In this document: piece by piece, positions 27,259 to 36,046 of the stretch
Layout: each line of letters starts with the position of its first letter
Position numbering within the stretch: the first letter of the stretch is position 1
Notes under the pieces: generated by a model
Databases searched by the model: none
What the model saw: the letters and a program-made list of their open reading frames with translations, nothing else
Told to the model about the DNA's origin: nothing
Translations under genes and position numbers: made by a program
Source of the DNA: an uncultured Lactobacillus sp.
GTDB taxonomy: Bacteria > Bacillota > Bacilli > Lactobacillales > Lactobacillaceae
Assembly (NCBI GenBank): GCA_937874185.1
Contig: CALNAK010000019.1
Span: 186,001 to 250,000 of the forward strand
Direction of reading: 5' to 3'
DNA length: 64,000 nucleotides

Positions 27259-28467
27259 ATGGGTAATCTATCTGAAATTGTTAGAGTTTGTCTTAGTACG
27301 AATGCCCTAGTAACTGGCATAGTGACAATTGGTTTGATTACAATTATTACCTATATTGCTTTTATGCTAGAACGAAAAATTAGTGAATCATCACCGTTTG
27401 TAAAAAAGGTTTCCGTTAATGTTTCTGAAATGTTTTTATTATTATTGGTGATGTTCATTATTGAAAAAGTTTTTGAAAGTTTGACTGGTGGAACCGAGGT
27501 TGAACTGGGAGGATTGTTTGCTAATGCCGAGTTAACAATTCTTTTCTATTGTTTATTTGTCTTTAACAATCGCTTGATTGTTTTGATGAATATTCTTTTA
27601 CCGTTTCTTTACCATCCATCTCTGAATATAGCACGGATTACAGGGACGTATTGGTGGTTATTTGTGGCGACCTATATTATTTTGATTGTCGTGATTGACT
27701 ATTTATACGGACACAAAAATGCGTTGATTGTTTCAAATTACAAGTATTGGTTATCACAGATTATGTTTGGTGTCTGTTGGTGGATAATAATGTGGATTGA
27801 TAATCGATTCCCTTTGCCTGATATGATAGGGATGTTGATTTTATTTGAAGTATATATGCTGGTTGTCCGAGTAATTGAACAAAAGATGAGCACTTATATG
27901 CATGCTTATACTGACTTAGAGCAGAAGGTAAACTATGATGCCCTGACTGGTGTTAGAAATAGAGCTAATTTGAATAAATTATCAAAAGAGGCCTACGATA
28001 AATACATTACAAGTGATGAGCCTCTAACAGTAATTATGTTTGATATTGACCGGTTCAAGAGTTTCAATGATCATTACGGACATGATTTAGGCGATGAAGT
28101 ATTACGGCACGTTTCCCACATTGTTGAAAGAGAACTACACATTGATGGCAGTAAAGGACAGCTGTTCAGGTATGGTGGGGAAGAGTTCATCATTTTAATG
28201 AGAAAAATCGATAGTGATCAGTGTGAAAATATTATAAATGGTATTAATAAAACTTTGAATGAAATGCCTTTGTATTATCAGGATAATGAATTGAGTGTAA
28301 CCTTGTGCTTTGGCGTGACAACATTGAAACGTGAAGATAAATCATTTGATGAAGTCTTTAAGCGTGTTGACAGTTATCTCTATGAGTCTAAAAATAATGG
28401 ACGTAATAAGATGACAATTGAGGGAAAGATTTACGAATATGATCGAAATGCTGTATTGAGAACATAA
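27259..28467 (+). CDS. Membrane diguanylate cyclase (GGDEF), second copy
   Basis: 402 residues with the same layout and length as the protein at 15794: six membrane helices, linker, GGDEF domain from YDALTGVRNRANLNKLS, metal site FDIDRFKSFND, signature RYGGEEF. The I-site RxxD is also missing here. The membrane sensor region is the most diverged part, so the two cyclases may answer different signals. ATG with GGGG 8 nt upstream. Ends at a terminator shared with the convergent RNA at 28467-28820. Confidence 0.92.
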   Translation: MGNLSEIVRVCLSTNALVTGIVTIGLITIITYIAFMLERKISESSPFVKKVSVNVSEMFLLLLVMFIIEKVFESLTGGTEVELGGLFANAELTILFYCLFVFNNRLIVLMNILLPFLYHPSLNIARITGTYWWLFVATYIILIVVIDYLYGHKNALIVSNYKYWLSQIMFGVCWWIIMWIDNRFPLPDMIGMLILFEVYMLVVRVIEQKMSTYMHAYTDLEQKVNYDALTGVRNRANLNKLSKEAYDKYITSDEPLTVIMFDIDRFKSFNDHYGHDLGDEVLRHVSHIVERELHIDGSKGQLFRYGGEEFIILMRKIDSDQCENIINGINKTLNEMPLYYQDNELSVTLCFGVTTLKREDKSFDEVFKRVDSYLYESKNNGRNKMTIEGKIYEYDRNAVLRT

Positions 28468-28503
28468 AAAAACAACCGGGCGGGGAACCTGGTTGTTTTT
28501 TTT
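28466..28503. terminator. Bidirectional terminator
   Basis: AAAACAACC and GGTTGTTTT pair around a GC-rich loop, with A and T tracts on both flanks. It can end the cyclase gene (plus) and the minus-strand RNA candidate. Confidence 0.85.
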
Positions 28504-28820
28504 GAAGTTGATTTAATAATAGGAGTTCGAAATTAATTGTCATTGAATGATGGGTATCCAATGAAACGGGAGATCACTTCGGTCTGGGAGTTAAATTTGG
28601 GCAAATTTAAAAAATGAGTGCTCCTATTATCAATGTAATTGGGAATTACAAGGTAAATCAACTAAGTATCTAGAATAAGCATCTAGTCATAGATAAATAT
28701 ATATTAATTCAATTCTATACGGGAGGCACAAGATAGACTTTCAAAACCTATTCTAGATTTTGGCAAAGTTGCTATGGTATAGCCCCTCCTTCCTATGTTA
28801 GCGCTTTCTTGATTGGTACA
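28467..28820 (-). ncRNA. Candidate CcpA-controlled regulatory RNA (~350 nt)
   Basis: No coding frame covers this ~350 bp, but the minus strand has a complete transcription unit: promoter and cre at 28796-28854 and the bidirectional terminator at 28466-28503. The body folds with long-range stems: GTTGATTTA/TAAATCAAC, AATAATAGGAG/CTCCTATTAT, ATCTAGAATA/TATTCTAGAT and GGAGGGGCTATACC against CCTCCCG. Several C/U-rich segments (CCTCCCG, CTCCCAG, TCTCCCG, ACTCCT) resemble the unpaired anti-Shine-Dalgarno loops of Gram-positive sRNAs. It has no evident sequence likeness to the RNAs at 40-42 kb. Confidence 0.6.
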
Positions 28821-28854
28821 AGGATAGTATAACAAGTTTTAGACGATTTCACAA
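28796..28854 (-). promoter_or_regulatory. Sigma-A promoter with downstream cre box
   Basis: Read on the minus strand: -35 TTGTGA (28854-28849), 17-bp spacer, -10 TATACT (28831-28826), expected start near 28820. The cre AGAAAGCGCTAACA (28809-28796) differs from TGWAANCGNTNWCA only at the first base and lies at about +11 to +24, a roadblock position for CcpA. Confidence 0.7.
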
Positions 28855-29029
28855 TATGTTTTTAAAATTAATTAAATGGGGCTAATCTGTTGGAATCGCG
28901 ATGTATCAAGGAAAAAGAAAGATATATTAAAATAAATATTTTAAATTTACAGATTAATATTTTCACAATCAAAAATGATTTTTAGAAGAGGGTATGTATA
29001 TTTTAGACTTGATAGAGGGGGAATTCCGT

Positions 29030-29069
29030 CGTCCGTTCGGCACTGTGAAGTCTCAATAGTGACTAGATA
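29030..29069 (+). repeat. Decayed 5' piece of a type-B dispersed element
   Basis: CCGTCGTCCGTTCGGCACT resembles the lead of type-B copies (CCGTCTTCCGCTACGCAAT) and keeps a small CACT/AGTG hairpin, but the inner arms are gone. It faces copy 7 at 29107, as in other pairs. The stretch 28855-29029 shows no gene. Confidence 0.45.
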
Positions 29070-29106
29070 GTAAGATTTACTTCAAAAATAATATATGAGC
29101 AGGATA

Positions 29107-29267
29107 TAGCCTAGAACAAAAATAGAAATTGGCTCAGATGTGAGATTGTTCTTAGCGGACGAAGTACGCTTAGAACAAGGTTGATCTTGAAGACTATTGG
29201 CAAAGCCAATCGGCTCCAAGTCGGCCCACATCGTTCCAGCCGATTTCTATTTTTGTGGAAGGCGGCA
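29107..29267 (-). repeat. Dispersed structured element, copy 7 (type A)
   Basis: Minus-strand copy lying beyond the fba terminator. Ends pair as CAAAAATAGAAATCGGCT with GAGCCAATTTCTATTTTTG. It keeps the inner arms (GGAGCCGATTGGC and CTTAGAACAA-type). Confidence 0.85.
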
Positions 29268-29307
29268 TCAAACTACACCTACTTACAATTAATACTTTAT
29301 AAGACAA

Positions 29308-29342
29308 TAAAAAAAAGATAAGGACGAATGTCCTTATCTTTA
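29308..29342 (-). terminator. Terminator of fba
   Basis: Minus strand AAAGATAAGGACATTCGTCC pairs back through GGACATTCGTCCTTATC and ends in a run of T. Confidence 0.85.
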
Positions 29343-29351
29343 ATAGTTAAA

Positions 29352-30221
29352 TTACTTAATTGAAGGTGTACCGAACCAAGCAATACGTTCCTTAGTTGTT
29401 TCAGTAATAGCTTTAGCACCAGGTGCAAGCAATTTACGTGGGTCATAACCCTTTTCGTCAATATCCAAGTCTTTTTTAGCTTCGATATATTCACGTGTTG
29501 CTTTAGCGAATGAAAGTTGTAATTCAGTATTAACGTTAACCTTTGAGATACCCATTGAAACAGCTTTGATGATTTGTTCCTTAGGAATACCTGAACCACC
29601 ATGAAGAACAAGTGGAGTCTTGATAACAGCAGCTAATTCTTCAAGACGATCGAAGCTTAAGCCTTTCCAGTTATCAGGGTAAACACCATGAATGTTACCA
29701 ATACCAACGGCTAGGTAGTCAACGCCAGTAGCGTCAAGTGTCTTAGCTTCTTCAACATCAGCTAATTCACCAAGACCAACGATACCATCTTCAGTACCAC
29801 CGATTGAACCAACTTCAGCTTCAACAGAAATTCCCTTAGCGTGAGCTAATTTAACAATTTCCTTAGTCTTTTCAAGGTTTTCTGCGAATGGCAAATCATG
29901 ACCATCGAACATAACTGAGTTGTAACCAACTTCGATACATTCCTTAGCAGCTTCGTAGTTACCGTGATCCAAGTGCATTACAACTGGAACTGTAATACCC
30001 ATTGATTTGATTGTGTCTTGTACAAGGTGAAGACATAGTTCGTAACCACCCATATACTTAGCAGCACCCATTGATGTTTGTACCAATACTGGTGTATTAG
30101 TTTCTTGGGCAGCCTCTAAAATTGCACGTGTCCATTCCAAGTCGTTGATGTTAAAAGCACCAACAGCATACTTGCCTTTACGGGCGTTGTTGAATATTTC
30201 GTTACCGTTTGTTAAAACCAT
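29352..30221 (-). CDS. fba: Class II fructose-bisphosphate aldolase
   Basis: About 289 residues. Zn ligands and catalytic residues are in HLDHGNYEAAKECIE (near 80), EAEVGSIGGTEDG (near 130), then GVYPDNWKGL and LVLHGGSGIPKEQI. It cleaves fructose-1,6-bisphosphate to DHAP and GAP in glycolysis and works in reverse in gluconeogenesis; cytosolic homodimer. Start at ATG 30221, with GGAGG 8 nt upstream; an in-frame ATG at 30245 is weaker. Monocistronic with its own terminator. Confidence 0.95.
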   Translation of the reverse strand: MVLTNGNEIFNNARKGKYAVGAFNINDLEWTRAILEAAQETNTPVLVQTSMGAAKYMGGYELCLHLVQDTIKSMGITVPVVMHLDHGNYEAAKECIEVGYNSVMFDGHDLPFAENLEKTKEIVKLAHAKGISVEAEVGSIGGTEDGIVGLGELADVEEAKTLDATGVDYLAVGIGNIHGVYPDNWKGLSFDRLEELAAVIKTPLVLHGGSGIPKEQIIKAVSMGISKVNVNTELQLSFAKATREYIEAKKDLDIDEKGYDPRKLLAPGAKAITETTKERIAWFGTPSIK

Positions 30222-30323
30222 CGATAAACCTCCATAAAATTTCATTTTAATTACATTAGTAATTCTAACTCAAAACGAAAGAAATTAACACTTTTTTAAC
30301 AAACATTTTGTGTAAGGGGGGAA

Positions 30324-30503
30324 TCACATGTGAAAATAGATGTAAAATGCTATCAGATAAACGATTAACAAACCCAGCAGAATGTACCACCAGTACTTTT
30401 TACTGGGAGATTTGACCATTGTGTTGTAAATCGACATGACTGTGAAAAAAGCAATTAAGGTTGTTAAAATGCTTAAGATTATAAGTATCGGATAATTTAT
30501 CAT
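30324..30503 (-). CDS. Small two-helix membrane protein, possibly leaderless
   Basis: 59 residues: MINYPILIILSILTTLIAFF, a polar Lys-rich turn (KSPSKKYWW), and a second hydrophobic segment ending YIYFHM. No ribosome site precedes the ATG; an extended -10 (TGGTATAAT) lies only about 12 nt upstream, so the mRNA would start at or just before the ATG. No homologue recognised. Confidence 0.55.
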   Translation of the reverse strand: MINYPILIILSILTTLIAFFTVMSIYNTMVKSPSKKYWWYILLGLLIVYLIAFYIYFHM

Positions 30504-30622
30504 AATGGTTCTATTATACCAATATATTTTCTGAAAACAGTGTATAGTTCGATTGAACGTAACTACCTATATTAATAATGCTATCTTTGATATACTGGAA
30601 ATAATTTATTGAGGTGATAATT

Positions 30623-31765
30623 TTGGATAAAATTAAAGTTATGACAGTTTTTGGTACAAGACCAGAAGCGATAAAAATGGCTCCATTAGTTTTGAAATTA
30701 AAAGAAAACAATGATCGTTTTGAGACTGTGACAGTTGTTACAGCCCAACATCGTGAAATGCTGGATTCAGTTTTGCACATCTTCGATATCAAACCAGATT
30801 ATGATTTGAATATTATGAAGGAACGTCAAACATTGAGCGGTATTACTGGCTTAGTTCTTAAGGAATTGGACAGTATTATTGAAAAAGAAAAACCTGATAT
30901 CGTGTTAGTTCATGGTGATACTACAACTACATTCAGTGCTGCTTTGTCAGCCTTTTACCACCAAACACGTATTGGACACGTTGAAGCTGGTTTGAGAACT
31001 TGGAATAAGTATTCTCCATGGCCAGAAGAAATGAACCGTCAAATGACTGATGATTTAACTGATATTTACTTTGCACCAACTAGTGAAAGTAAAGCTAATT
31101 TGTTAAAGGAAAATCATCACGGTGAGAATATCTTCGTAACTGGTAACACGGCGATTGATGCTCTAAGAAGCACTGTTCACAAGAACTATCATCACGATGT
31201 TATGGATGTCATTGATCCAGATAAGAAGATGATTCTTATCACAATGCACCGTCGTGAGAATCAAGGGGAACCAATGAAGCAAGTCTTCAGAGCAATGAAG
31301 AAGGTTGTTGAAAAGCATGATGATATTGAGTTGGTTTATCCAGTTCACTTGAATCCAGTTGTTCAACAAACTGCTAAGGATATTCTGGGTGATGTTGATC
31401 GAATTCACTTAATCGAACCTTTAGATGTTGTTGATTTTCACAATTTAGCTTCCAGAAGTTACTTTATCATGACCGATTCCGGTGGTGTACAAGAAGAAGC
31501 ACCTTCATTAGGTAAACCAGTGCTTGTCCTACGTGACACAACTGAACGTCCTGAAGGTGTTACTGCAGGAACATTGAAGTTAGTTGGTACTGATGCTGCA
31601 GTCGTTGAAAAAGAAATGACTCGCTTGATCACTGATAAAGCCGAGTATGATCGTATGGCAAATGCTAAAAATCCATATGGTGATGGTAAGGCATCGGATA
31701 GAATTCTTGATGCAATGAGTTACTACTTTAAACAAACAACTGAGAAACCAGATACTTTTGAATAA
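30623..31765 (+). CDS. mnaA: UDP-N-acetylglucosamine 2-epimerase (non-hydrolysing)
   Basis: 380 residues. Conserved blocks: VFGTRPEAIKMAPLV, TAQHREMLD, VHGDTTTTFSAAL, GHVEAGLRT, TGNTAIDAL, TMHRRENQGE, DSGGVQEEAPSLGKPVLVLR. It interconverts UDP-GlcNAc and UDP-ManNAc, feeding teichoic acid linkage units or capsule. TTG start at 30623 with GAGG 8 nt upstream; an earlier GTG at 30614 overlaps that site. The symbol wecB is also used for this family. Confidence 0.93.
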   Translation: MDKIKVMTVFGTRPEAIKMAPLVLKLKENNDRFETVTVVTAQHREMLDSVLHIFDIKPDYDLNIMKERQTLSGITGLVLKELDSIIEKEKPDIVLVHGDTTTTFSAALSAFYHQTRIGHVEAGLRTWNKYSPWPEEMNRQMTDDLTDIYFAPTSESKANLLKENHHGENIFVTGNTAIDALRSTVHKNYHHDVMDVIDPDKKMILITMHRRENQGEPMKQVFRAMKKVVEKHDDIELVYPVHLNPVVQQTAKDILGDVDRIHLIEPLDVVDFHNLASRSYFIMTDSGGVQEEAPSLGKPVLVLRDTTERPEGVTAGTLKLVGTDAAVVEKEMTRLITDKAEYDRMANAKNPYGDGKASDRILDAMSYYFKQTTEKPDTFE

Positions 31766-31780
31766 GGTTATATGAAAAGC

Positions 31781-31830
31781 AAATAGCAGAATCAACCTAG
31801 GTAATTCCTGGTTGACTCTGCTATTTTTCT
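31781..31830. terminator. Hairpin terminator between convergent genes
   Basis: AAATAGCAGA-TCAACC pairs with GGTTGA-TCTGCTATTT; T tract on plus strand, A tract on the other side. Confidence 0.85.
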
Positions 31831-31844
31831 GTCTTTAAAATTAA

Positions 31845-32306
31845 TTAAAACCAATCACGATTCTTCCTTTTTTCACGGATAGTTCTTATCCGAGCAAGCA
31901 ACCGTCGATTATTATAGTTAAAAATCAGTTTTGATGAGAAATAGTTAAATATCCCAACAATGACTTGATCAATTGCTTTAATTATCAGATTATTCCAAGG
32001 GAAAATGAAAACAGCCACAATCATAAAGACATCATCGAAAATCAATGAAAAGATACGTGACACAAGGAAAAGAATCCCCTCATGAAACATTTTTTTGAAG
32101 TTTTCCATTTCAGATTTGAAAACATAAAGTTTGGTCACAAAGAATGAAAAGAAATTTGAAATAAACCAAGCAAGAGTGTTTGCAATCCAAAGTGTGATGT
32201 GGAAATAGTTATGTGATAAATCAAATATTCCGATATTTATAAGTGATGCCAAGAATCCGAATAGGCAATACACTCCAAAATTTCGGTATTTTTTTAGAAA
32301 ATTCAT
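31845..32306 (-). CDS. GtrA-like membrane protein
   Basis: 153 residues with four membrane helices and the GtrA pattern (AWFISNFFSFFVTKLYVF). GtrA-type proteins help move polyprenyl-linked sugars across the membrane. It starts 2 nt after the flavodoxin stop, so the two are co-transcribed, though a functional link is unclear. The basic tail (RIRTIREKRKNRDWF) is typical. Confidence 0.85.
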   Translation of the reverse strand: MNFLKKYRNFGVYCLFGFLASLINIGIFDLSHNYFHITLWIANTLAWFISNFFSFFVTKLYVFKSEMENFKKMFHEGILFLVSRIFSLIFDDVFMIVAVFIFPWNNLIIKAIDQVIVGIFNYFSSKLIFNYNNRRLLARIRTIREKRKNRDWF

Positions 32307-32308
32307 AT

Positions 32309-32764
32309 TTAAAGATCCATTTCTTGTGCCTTTTTATAAATCTTTTCCGCAAAGTTATCAAGCTTATCAATATCATCTTGTTCAGGATCTAACTCAACTT
32401 TGACAGGTTCAGCACCACTTTTTGCGCCAACTTCTTCAAATGCCTTCGCAAATTCATCGACTGCACGACAAAAATCCTCATAGAAAGTATCTCCAGAACC
32501 ACAAACACCGTAAACTTTTTCACTTAAATCTAAATCTTGCATATCGTCATAGAAGTCCAAGGCTTCATCAGGGACGATACCTTGATCATAAGTGTAACTA
32601 GCAATAATACAGATGTCAGCGTCCTCGAAATCAGCTGCATCAGTTTGAGAAACTTCACTCATATCGACATCACAACCTAGATCCTCAAACTTTTCAGTTA
32701 GGACATAGGCGATGTCTTCATCGTTACCAGTAATACTAGCAAAAACGATTTTTACTTTAGTCAT
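32309..32764 (-). CDS. Flavodoxin
   Basis: 151 residues, acidic, with the short-chain flavodoxin fold. The FMN phosphate loop is degenerate (VFASITGNDEDIA, usually T/SxTGNT), followed by the 50s loop ASYTYDQGIVPDE and the 90s loop GSGDTFYEDFC. Cytosolic one- or two-electron carrier; partner unknown. First gene of a two-gene operon with GtrA. ATG overlaps no other gene and has GAGGCGA upstream. Confidence 0.9.
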   Translation of the reverse strand: MTKVKIVFASITGNDEDIAYVLTEKFEDLGCDVDMSEVSQTDAADFEDADICIIASYTYDQGIVPDEALDFYDDMQDLDLSEKVYGVCGSGDTFYEDFCRAVDEFAKAFEEVGAKSGAEPVKVELDPEQDDIDKLDNFAEKIYKKAQEMDL

Positions 32765-32867
32765 ATAATTGTCGCCTCATTTTTCATATCTTGGGATATT
32801 ATAGCAAAAAATAATATTACCAACCATATAATTTAGGGAGCGTGCTTGTTTTGGTTAGTAGTTGATA

Positions 32868-33036
32868 CCCGTCTTCCATTCCACAATATAGAGGTCTGGA
32901 ACGCCATGGACGTCGTTTGAAACCAATTTTAAAGTTCAAAAATTGTTTCCAAATCGAGTCTTATTCTAACCTGGCAAAATCGGCCATCTAAGAATAATTT
33001 CATAGCTGAGACCTCTATATTGCTCCATTCCCGACT
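32868..33036 (+). repeat. Dispersed structured element, copy 8 (type B)
   Basis: Plus-strand type-B copy in the 600-bp gap between divergent flavodoxin and map genes. CACAATATAGAGGTCT pairs with AGACCTCTATATTGC, a coupled change from copy 5. Faces copy 9 across about 100 bp. This is the one pair not in a convergent gap. Confidence 0.85.
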
Positions 33037-33137
33037 AAATAACTTTTATTTTTTTATTTCTTATAAAATTTAATTGAGTTGAAATTTGCAGACTTAAAAT
33101 AAATATATAAAATCTATTTAGAATTTACCAACAACAC

Positions 33138-33301
33138 TAGTCTGGAGTAAAAATCAAAATTGGCTCAGTGGTAAAATTTTTCTTGGCTGACGAAGTCAGG
33201 TTAGAAAAAGGCCGAGCTTGAAGATGATTCCCGTACTTGGAATTAGCTTCAAGTCGTGCCTACCACGTTCCAGCCAAATTTTGATTTTTACGGAAGACGG
33301 A
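33138..33301 (-). repeat. Dispersed structured element, copy 9 (type A)
   Basis: Minus-strand copy about 65 nt upstream of map. Ends pair as AAAAATCAAAATTTGGCT with GAGCCAATTTTGATTTTT. Confidence 0.85.
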
Positions 33302-33365
33302 AACCCAAGAACCACTAGAATGTTATAATAAAATGAATATATTTTTTGAAGGGGCATGTTAAATA

Positions 33366-34160
33366 TTGATTACACTAAAATCTGCAAGAGAAATAGAAGG
33401 AATGAGAAAGTCCGGAGAACTACTTGCTAATACACACATCGGTTTGCGTGACATTATCAAACCCGGAATTTCATCAATGGAAATTGAAAAATTTGCTAAC
33501 GACTATATCGTTTCACATGGTGGTCGTCCATCAGAAAAAGGCTTTGAAGGTTACAAGTATGCAACTTGTGTCTGTGTTAATGATGAAGTTGCTCATGGTA
33601 TTCCACGTAAGAACCTCATTTTGAAAAATGGGGATGTTCTAAAGGTTGATATGACTGTTAACTTGAATGGTTACGAAAGTGATTCATGTTGGTGCTATGC
33701 AGTTGGCGATATTTCAGCCGAAGACCAAAAACTTATGGATGTTACTCATAAGGCACTTTACTTAGGAATTGACCAAGCTGTTGTTGGAAACCGTCTTGGT
33801 GACGTTGGTTATGCAATTCAACATTATGTTGAAGATATCAACCACATGGGTGATGTTCGTGATCTTATTGGTCATGGTATTCAACCAACAATGCACGAAG
33901 CTCCAAATGTTCCTCATTATGGTGAACCAGGTCAAGGTTTAAGGTTACGTGAAGGTATGACAATTACAATTGAACCTATGGTAAACCTTGGAACATGGGA
34001 AATTAAAGATAAGTTTGTTAAAGCTGACGGTTGGGAATACTTTGTTTCTGCCGACGGTACTAATTCGGCACAATATGAACATACAATTGCCATTACAAAG
34101 GATGGTCCCAAGATTCTAACATCACAAGATCCTGAGTATGACGCTAAATACTTACTATAA
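33366..34160 (+). CDS. map: Methionine aminopeptidase, type I
   Basis: 264 residues. Metal ligands are readable: Asp in KVDMTVNLNG, Asp in ESDSCWCYAV, His in GHGIQPTMHE, Glu in TIEPMVNLG and Glu in QYEHTIAIT; substrate His in AHGIP. It removes the N-terminal Met of nascent proteins. TTG start at 33366 with AAGGGG about 11 nt upstream. Length is slightly above the ~250 usual for type Ia enzymes. Followed 6-12 nt later by the YihY gene. Confidence 0.95.
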   Translation: MITLKSAREIEGMRKSGELLANTHIGLRDIIKPGISSMEIEKFANDYIVSHGGRPSEKGFEGYKYATCVCVNDEVAHGIPRKNLILKNGDVLKVDMTVNLNGYESDSCWCYAVGDISAEDQKLMDVTHKALYLGIDQAVVGNRLGDVGYAIQHYVEDINHMGDVRDLIGHGIQPTMHEAPNVPHYGEPGQGLRLREGMTITIEPMVNLGTWEIKDKFVKADGWEYFVSADGTNSAQYEHTIAITKDGPKILTSQDPEYDAKYLL

Positions 34161-34172
34161 AATGGTGTGACT

Positions 34173-35132
34173 ATGGAAGATATTAAGCAGCAGGTGCCGC
34201 TTTTTAAGCAGCCGATAAGTAAGAGGAAGAAGTTCGTTGGTTTTGTTAAATATGTTACTCAATCAATGAGTGACTCGAATATACCGATGGCTTCAAAAGC
34301 AATCACATATTATATCCTGTTGGCGTTATTTCCAGCGGTTATTATTGTTGGAAATTTGATTCCACTGTTGCGTTTGGATAAGCCGACAGTAATTAGCTAT
34401 ATTGAGTTTATTTTGCCGGACGATTTACATCATTATCTACTACCAACGATAATCAAAGTTTTGTCTAGTTCAAATAAAGGCATATTGTCGATTGGTATTG
34501 TTGTGGCTCTTTGGGCTATTTCGCGAGGCTTAAATATCGTTCAAATGACTATGAATGAGGCGTATGGACTGGATGTTAGCAGTCTTTTCGTTGAACAAAC
34601 CTTTTTAAATTATGTTATCCGAAGAGGTTTGGCATTTGTCACAACTTTGATGTTATTATTAATTGGTGTGGCGGCAATTGTAACGTTTACATTCGGTCAG
34701 CTTCTCTTGAATTGGTTGATTCCGTTATTGAAAGTAAAAACAACTTTAATAGATGCCTTTACACGTTGGAAATGGCCGTTCGCAATTGTTATAATGTTAA
34801 TGATCGTTTTTGCACTGTTCTATTTTTTACCTAATATCCATTTGAAGTTTTATTACTTAATAACTGGAACCATTATCACTAGTATTGGCCTGTTAGGTCT
34901 ATCGCAATTGTTCTCATACTATTTGAAGTATTTTGGATCAGCTTGGGATAATTACGGTGCTATTGGTGCCATTATTGTGTTTTTGCTTTGGGTGAATATG
35001 TCAGTGACAATCTTTTTATTTGGAAATGCCATTAATGTCGGCTTTGCTGAAGGCTTTGGCGGTCCATTTTTAAGGAAAAGTACTGGTAAGTTAACTAGTT
35101 ATCTAAGGTCGCACGAAAAGGAGAATAATTGA
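34173..35132 (+). CDS. YihY/BrkB-family membrane protein
   Basis: 319 residues, six membrane helices, with family stretches ASKAITYYILLALFPA near residue 40 and GAIGAIIVFLLWVNMS near 275. Once annotated as RNase BN, the family is now seen as an inner membrane protein of unknown role. ATG at 34173 is preferred to the GTG two codons earlier. Its TGA overlaps the galU ATG. Confidence 0.88.
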   Translation: MEDIKQQVPLFKQPISKRKKFVGFVKYVTQSMSDSNIPMASKAITYYILLALFPAVIIVGNLIPLLRLDKPTVISYIEFILPDDLHHYLLPTIIKVLSSSNKGILSIGIVVALWAISRGLNIVQMTMNEAYGLDVSSLFVEQTFLNYVIRRGLAFVTTLMLLLIGVAAIVTFTFGQLLLNWLIPLLKVKTTLIDAFTRWKWPFAIVIMLMIVFALFYFLPNIHLKFYYLITGTIITSIGLLGLSQLFSYYLKYFGSAWDNYGAIGAIIVFLLWVNMSVTIFLFGNAINVGFAEGFGGPFLRKSTGKLTSYLRSHEKENN

Positions 35133-36046
35133 TGAAAGTAAGAAAAGCAATTATACCAGCAGCAGGATTAGGAACAAGATTTTTACCAGCAACAAAGGCT
35201 TTGGCAAAGGAAATGTTACCTATCGTCGACAAGCCAACTATTCAATTCATCGTTGAGGAAGCTAAGGCTTCTGGAATTGAAGATATCTTGATTATTACAG
35301 GTAAAAATAAGCGTTCTATTGAAGATCATTTTGATTCAGTTCCTGAATTGGAACAAAATCTTGAAGCTAAGAACAAAACTGAATTATTAAAAGTTGTTCA
35401 AGATACTACTAATTTAGGTGTCAACTTGTACTACAGTCGTCAAGCTCATCCAAATGGTTTGGGTGATGCCGTTTCTCAAGCACGTTCATTTATTGGTGAC
35501 GAACCATTCGTTGTCATGCTTGGTGATGACTTGATGCAAGATAAGGTTCCTCTAACAAAACAATTGATCAATGATTATGAGAAAACTCATGCTTCAACAA
35601 TTGCTGTTATGAAGGTCCCTGAAAGAGACGTTTCTAAATATGGTGTCATTGATCCTGAGGGTGAAAATGAACCAGGACTATACAACGTAAAGAAATTCGT
35701 TGAAAAGCCTAAGATGGAAGATGCCCCAAGTAATTTAGCTATTATTGGACGTTATTTATTAACACCAGAAATTTTTGATTTACTAGCAACTCAAAAACCA
35801 GGTGCTGGTAACGAAATCCAACTAACAGATGCCATTGATCGTATGAACCAGACACAACGTGTCTTTGCTCATGAATTCAAAGGTAATCGTTATGATGTTG
35901 GTAACAAGTTTGGTTACGTTAAGACTAATATTGAATATGGTCTAACTCACCCAGAAGTTAAGGATGAATTGAAACCTTACATTTTGGAACTTGCTAAGAA
36001 ACTTCAAGCAGAAGATAAAACTGAAACTAAGAAAACAACTAAATAA
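35132..36046 (+). CDS. galU: UTP-glucose-1-phosphate uridylyltransferase
   Basis: About 304 residues. Nucleotide-binding signature LGTRFLPATKALAKEMLPI at the N-terminus, then VDKPTIQFIVEEA, GLGDAVSQARSF, GDDLM and EKPKMEDAPS. It makes UDP-glucose, which serves the Leloir pathway (galT at 48117), glycolipids, teichoic acid decoration and possibly the BcsA-like synthase. AAGGAG 8 nt before the ATG. Its terminator lies inside the 3' end of the convergent ORF. Confidence 0.95.
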   Translation: MKVRKAIIPAAGLGTRFLPATKALAKEMLPIVDKPTIQFIVEEAKASGIEDILIITGKNKRSIEDHFDSVPELEQNLEAKNKTELLKVVQDTTNLGVNLYYSRQAHPNGLGDAVSQARSFIGDEPFVVMLGDDLMQDKVPLTKQLINDYEKTHASTIAVMKVPERDVSKYGVIDPEGENEPGLYNVKKFVEKPKMEDAPSNLAIIGRYLLTPEIFDLLATQKPGAGNEIQLTDAIDRMNQTQRVFAHEFKGNRYDVGNKFGYVKTNIEYGLTHPEVKDELKPYILELAKKLQAEDKTETKKTTK

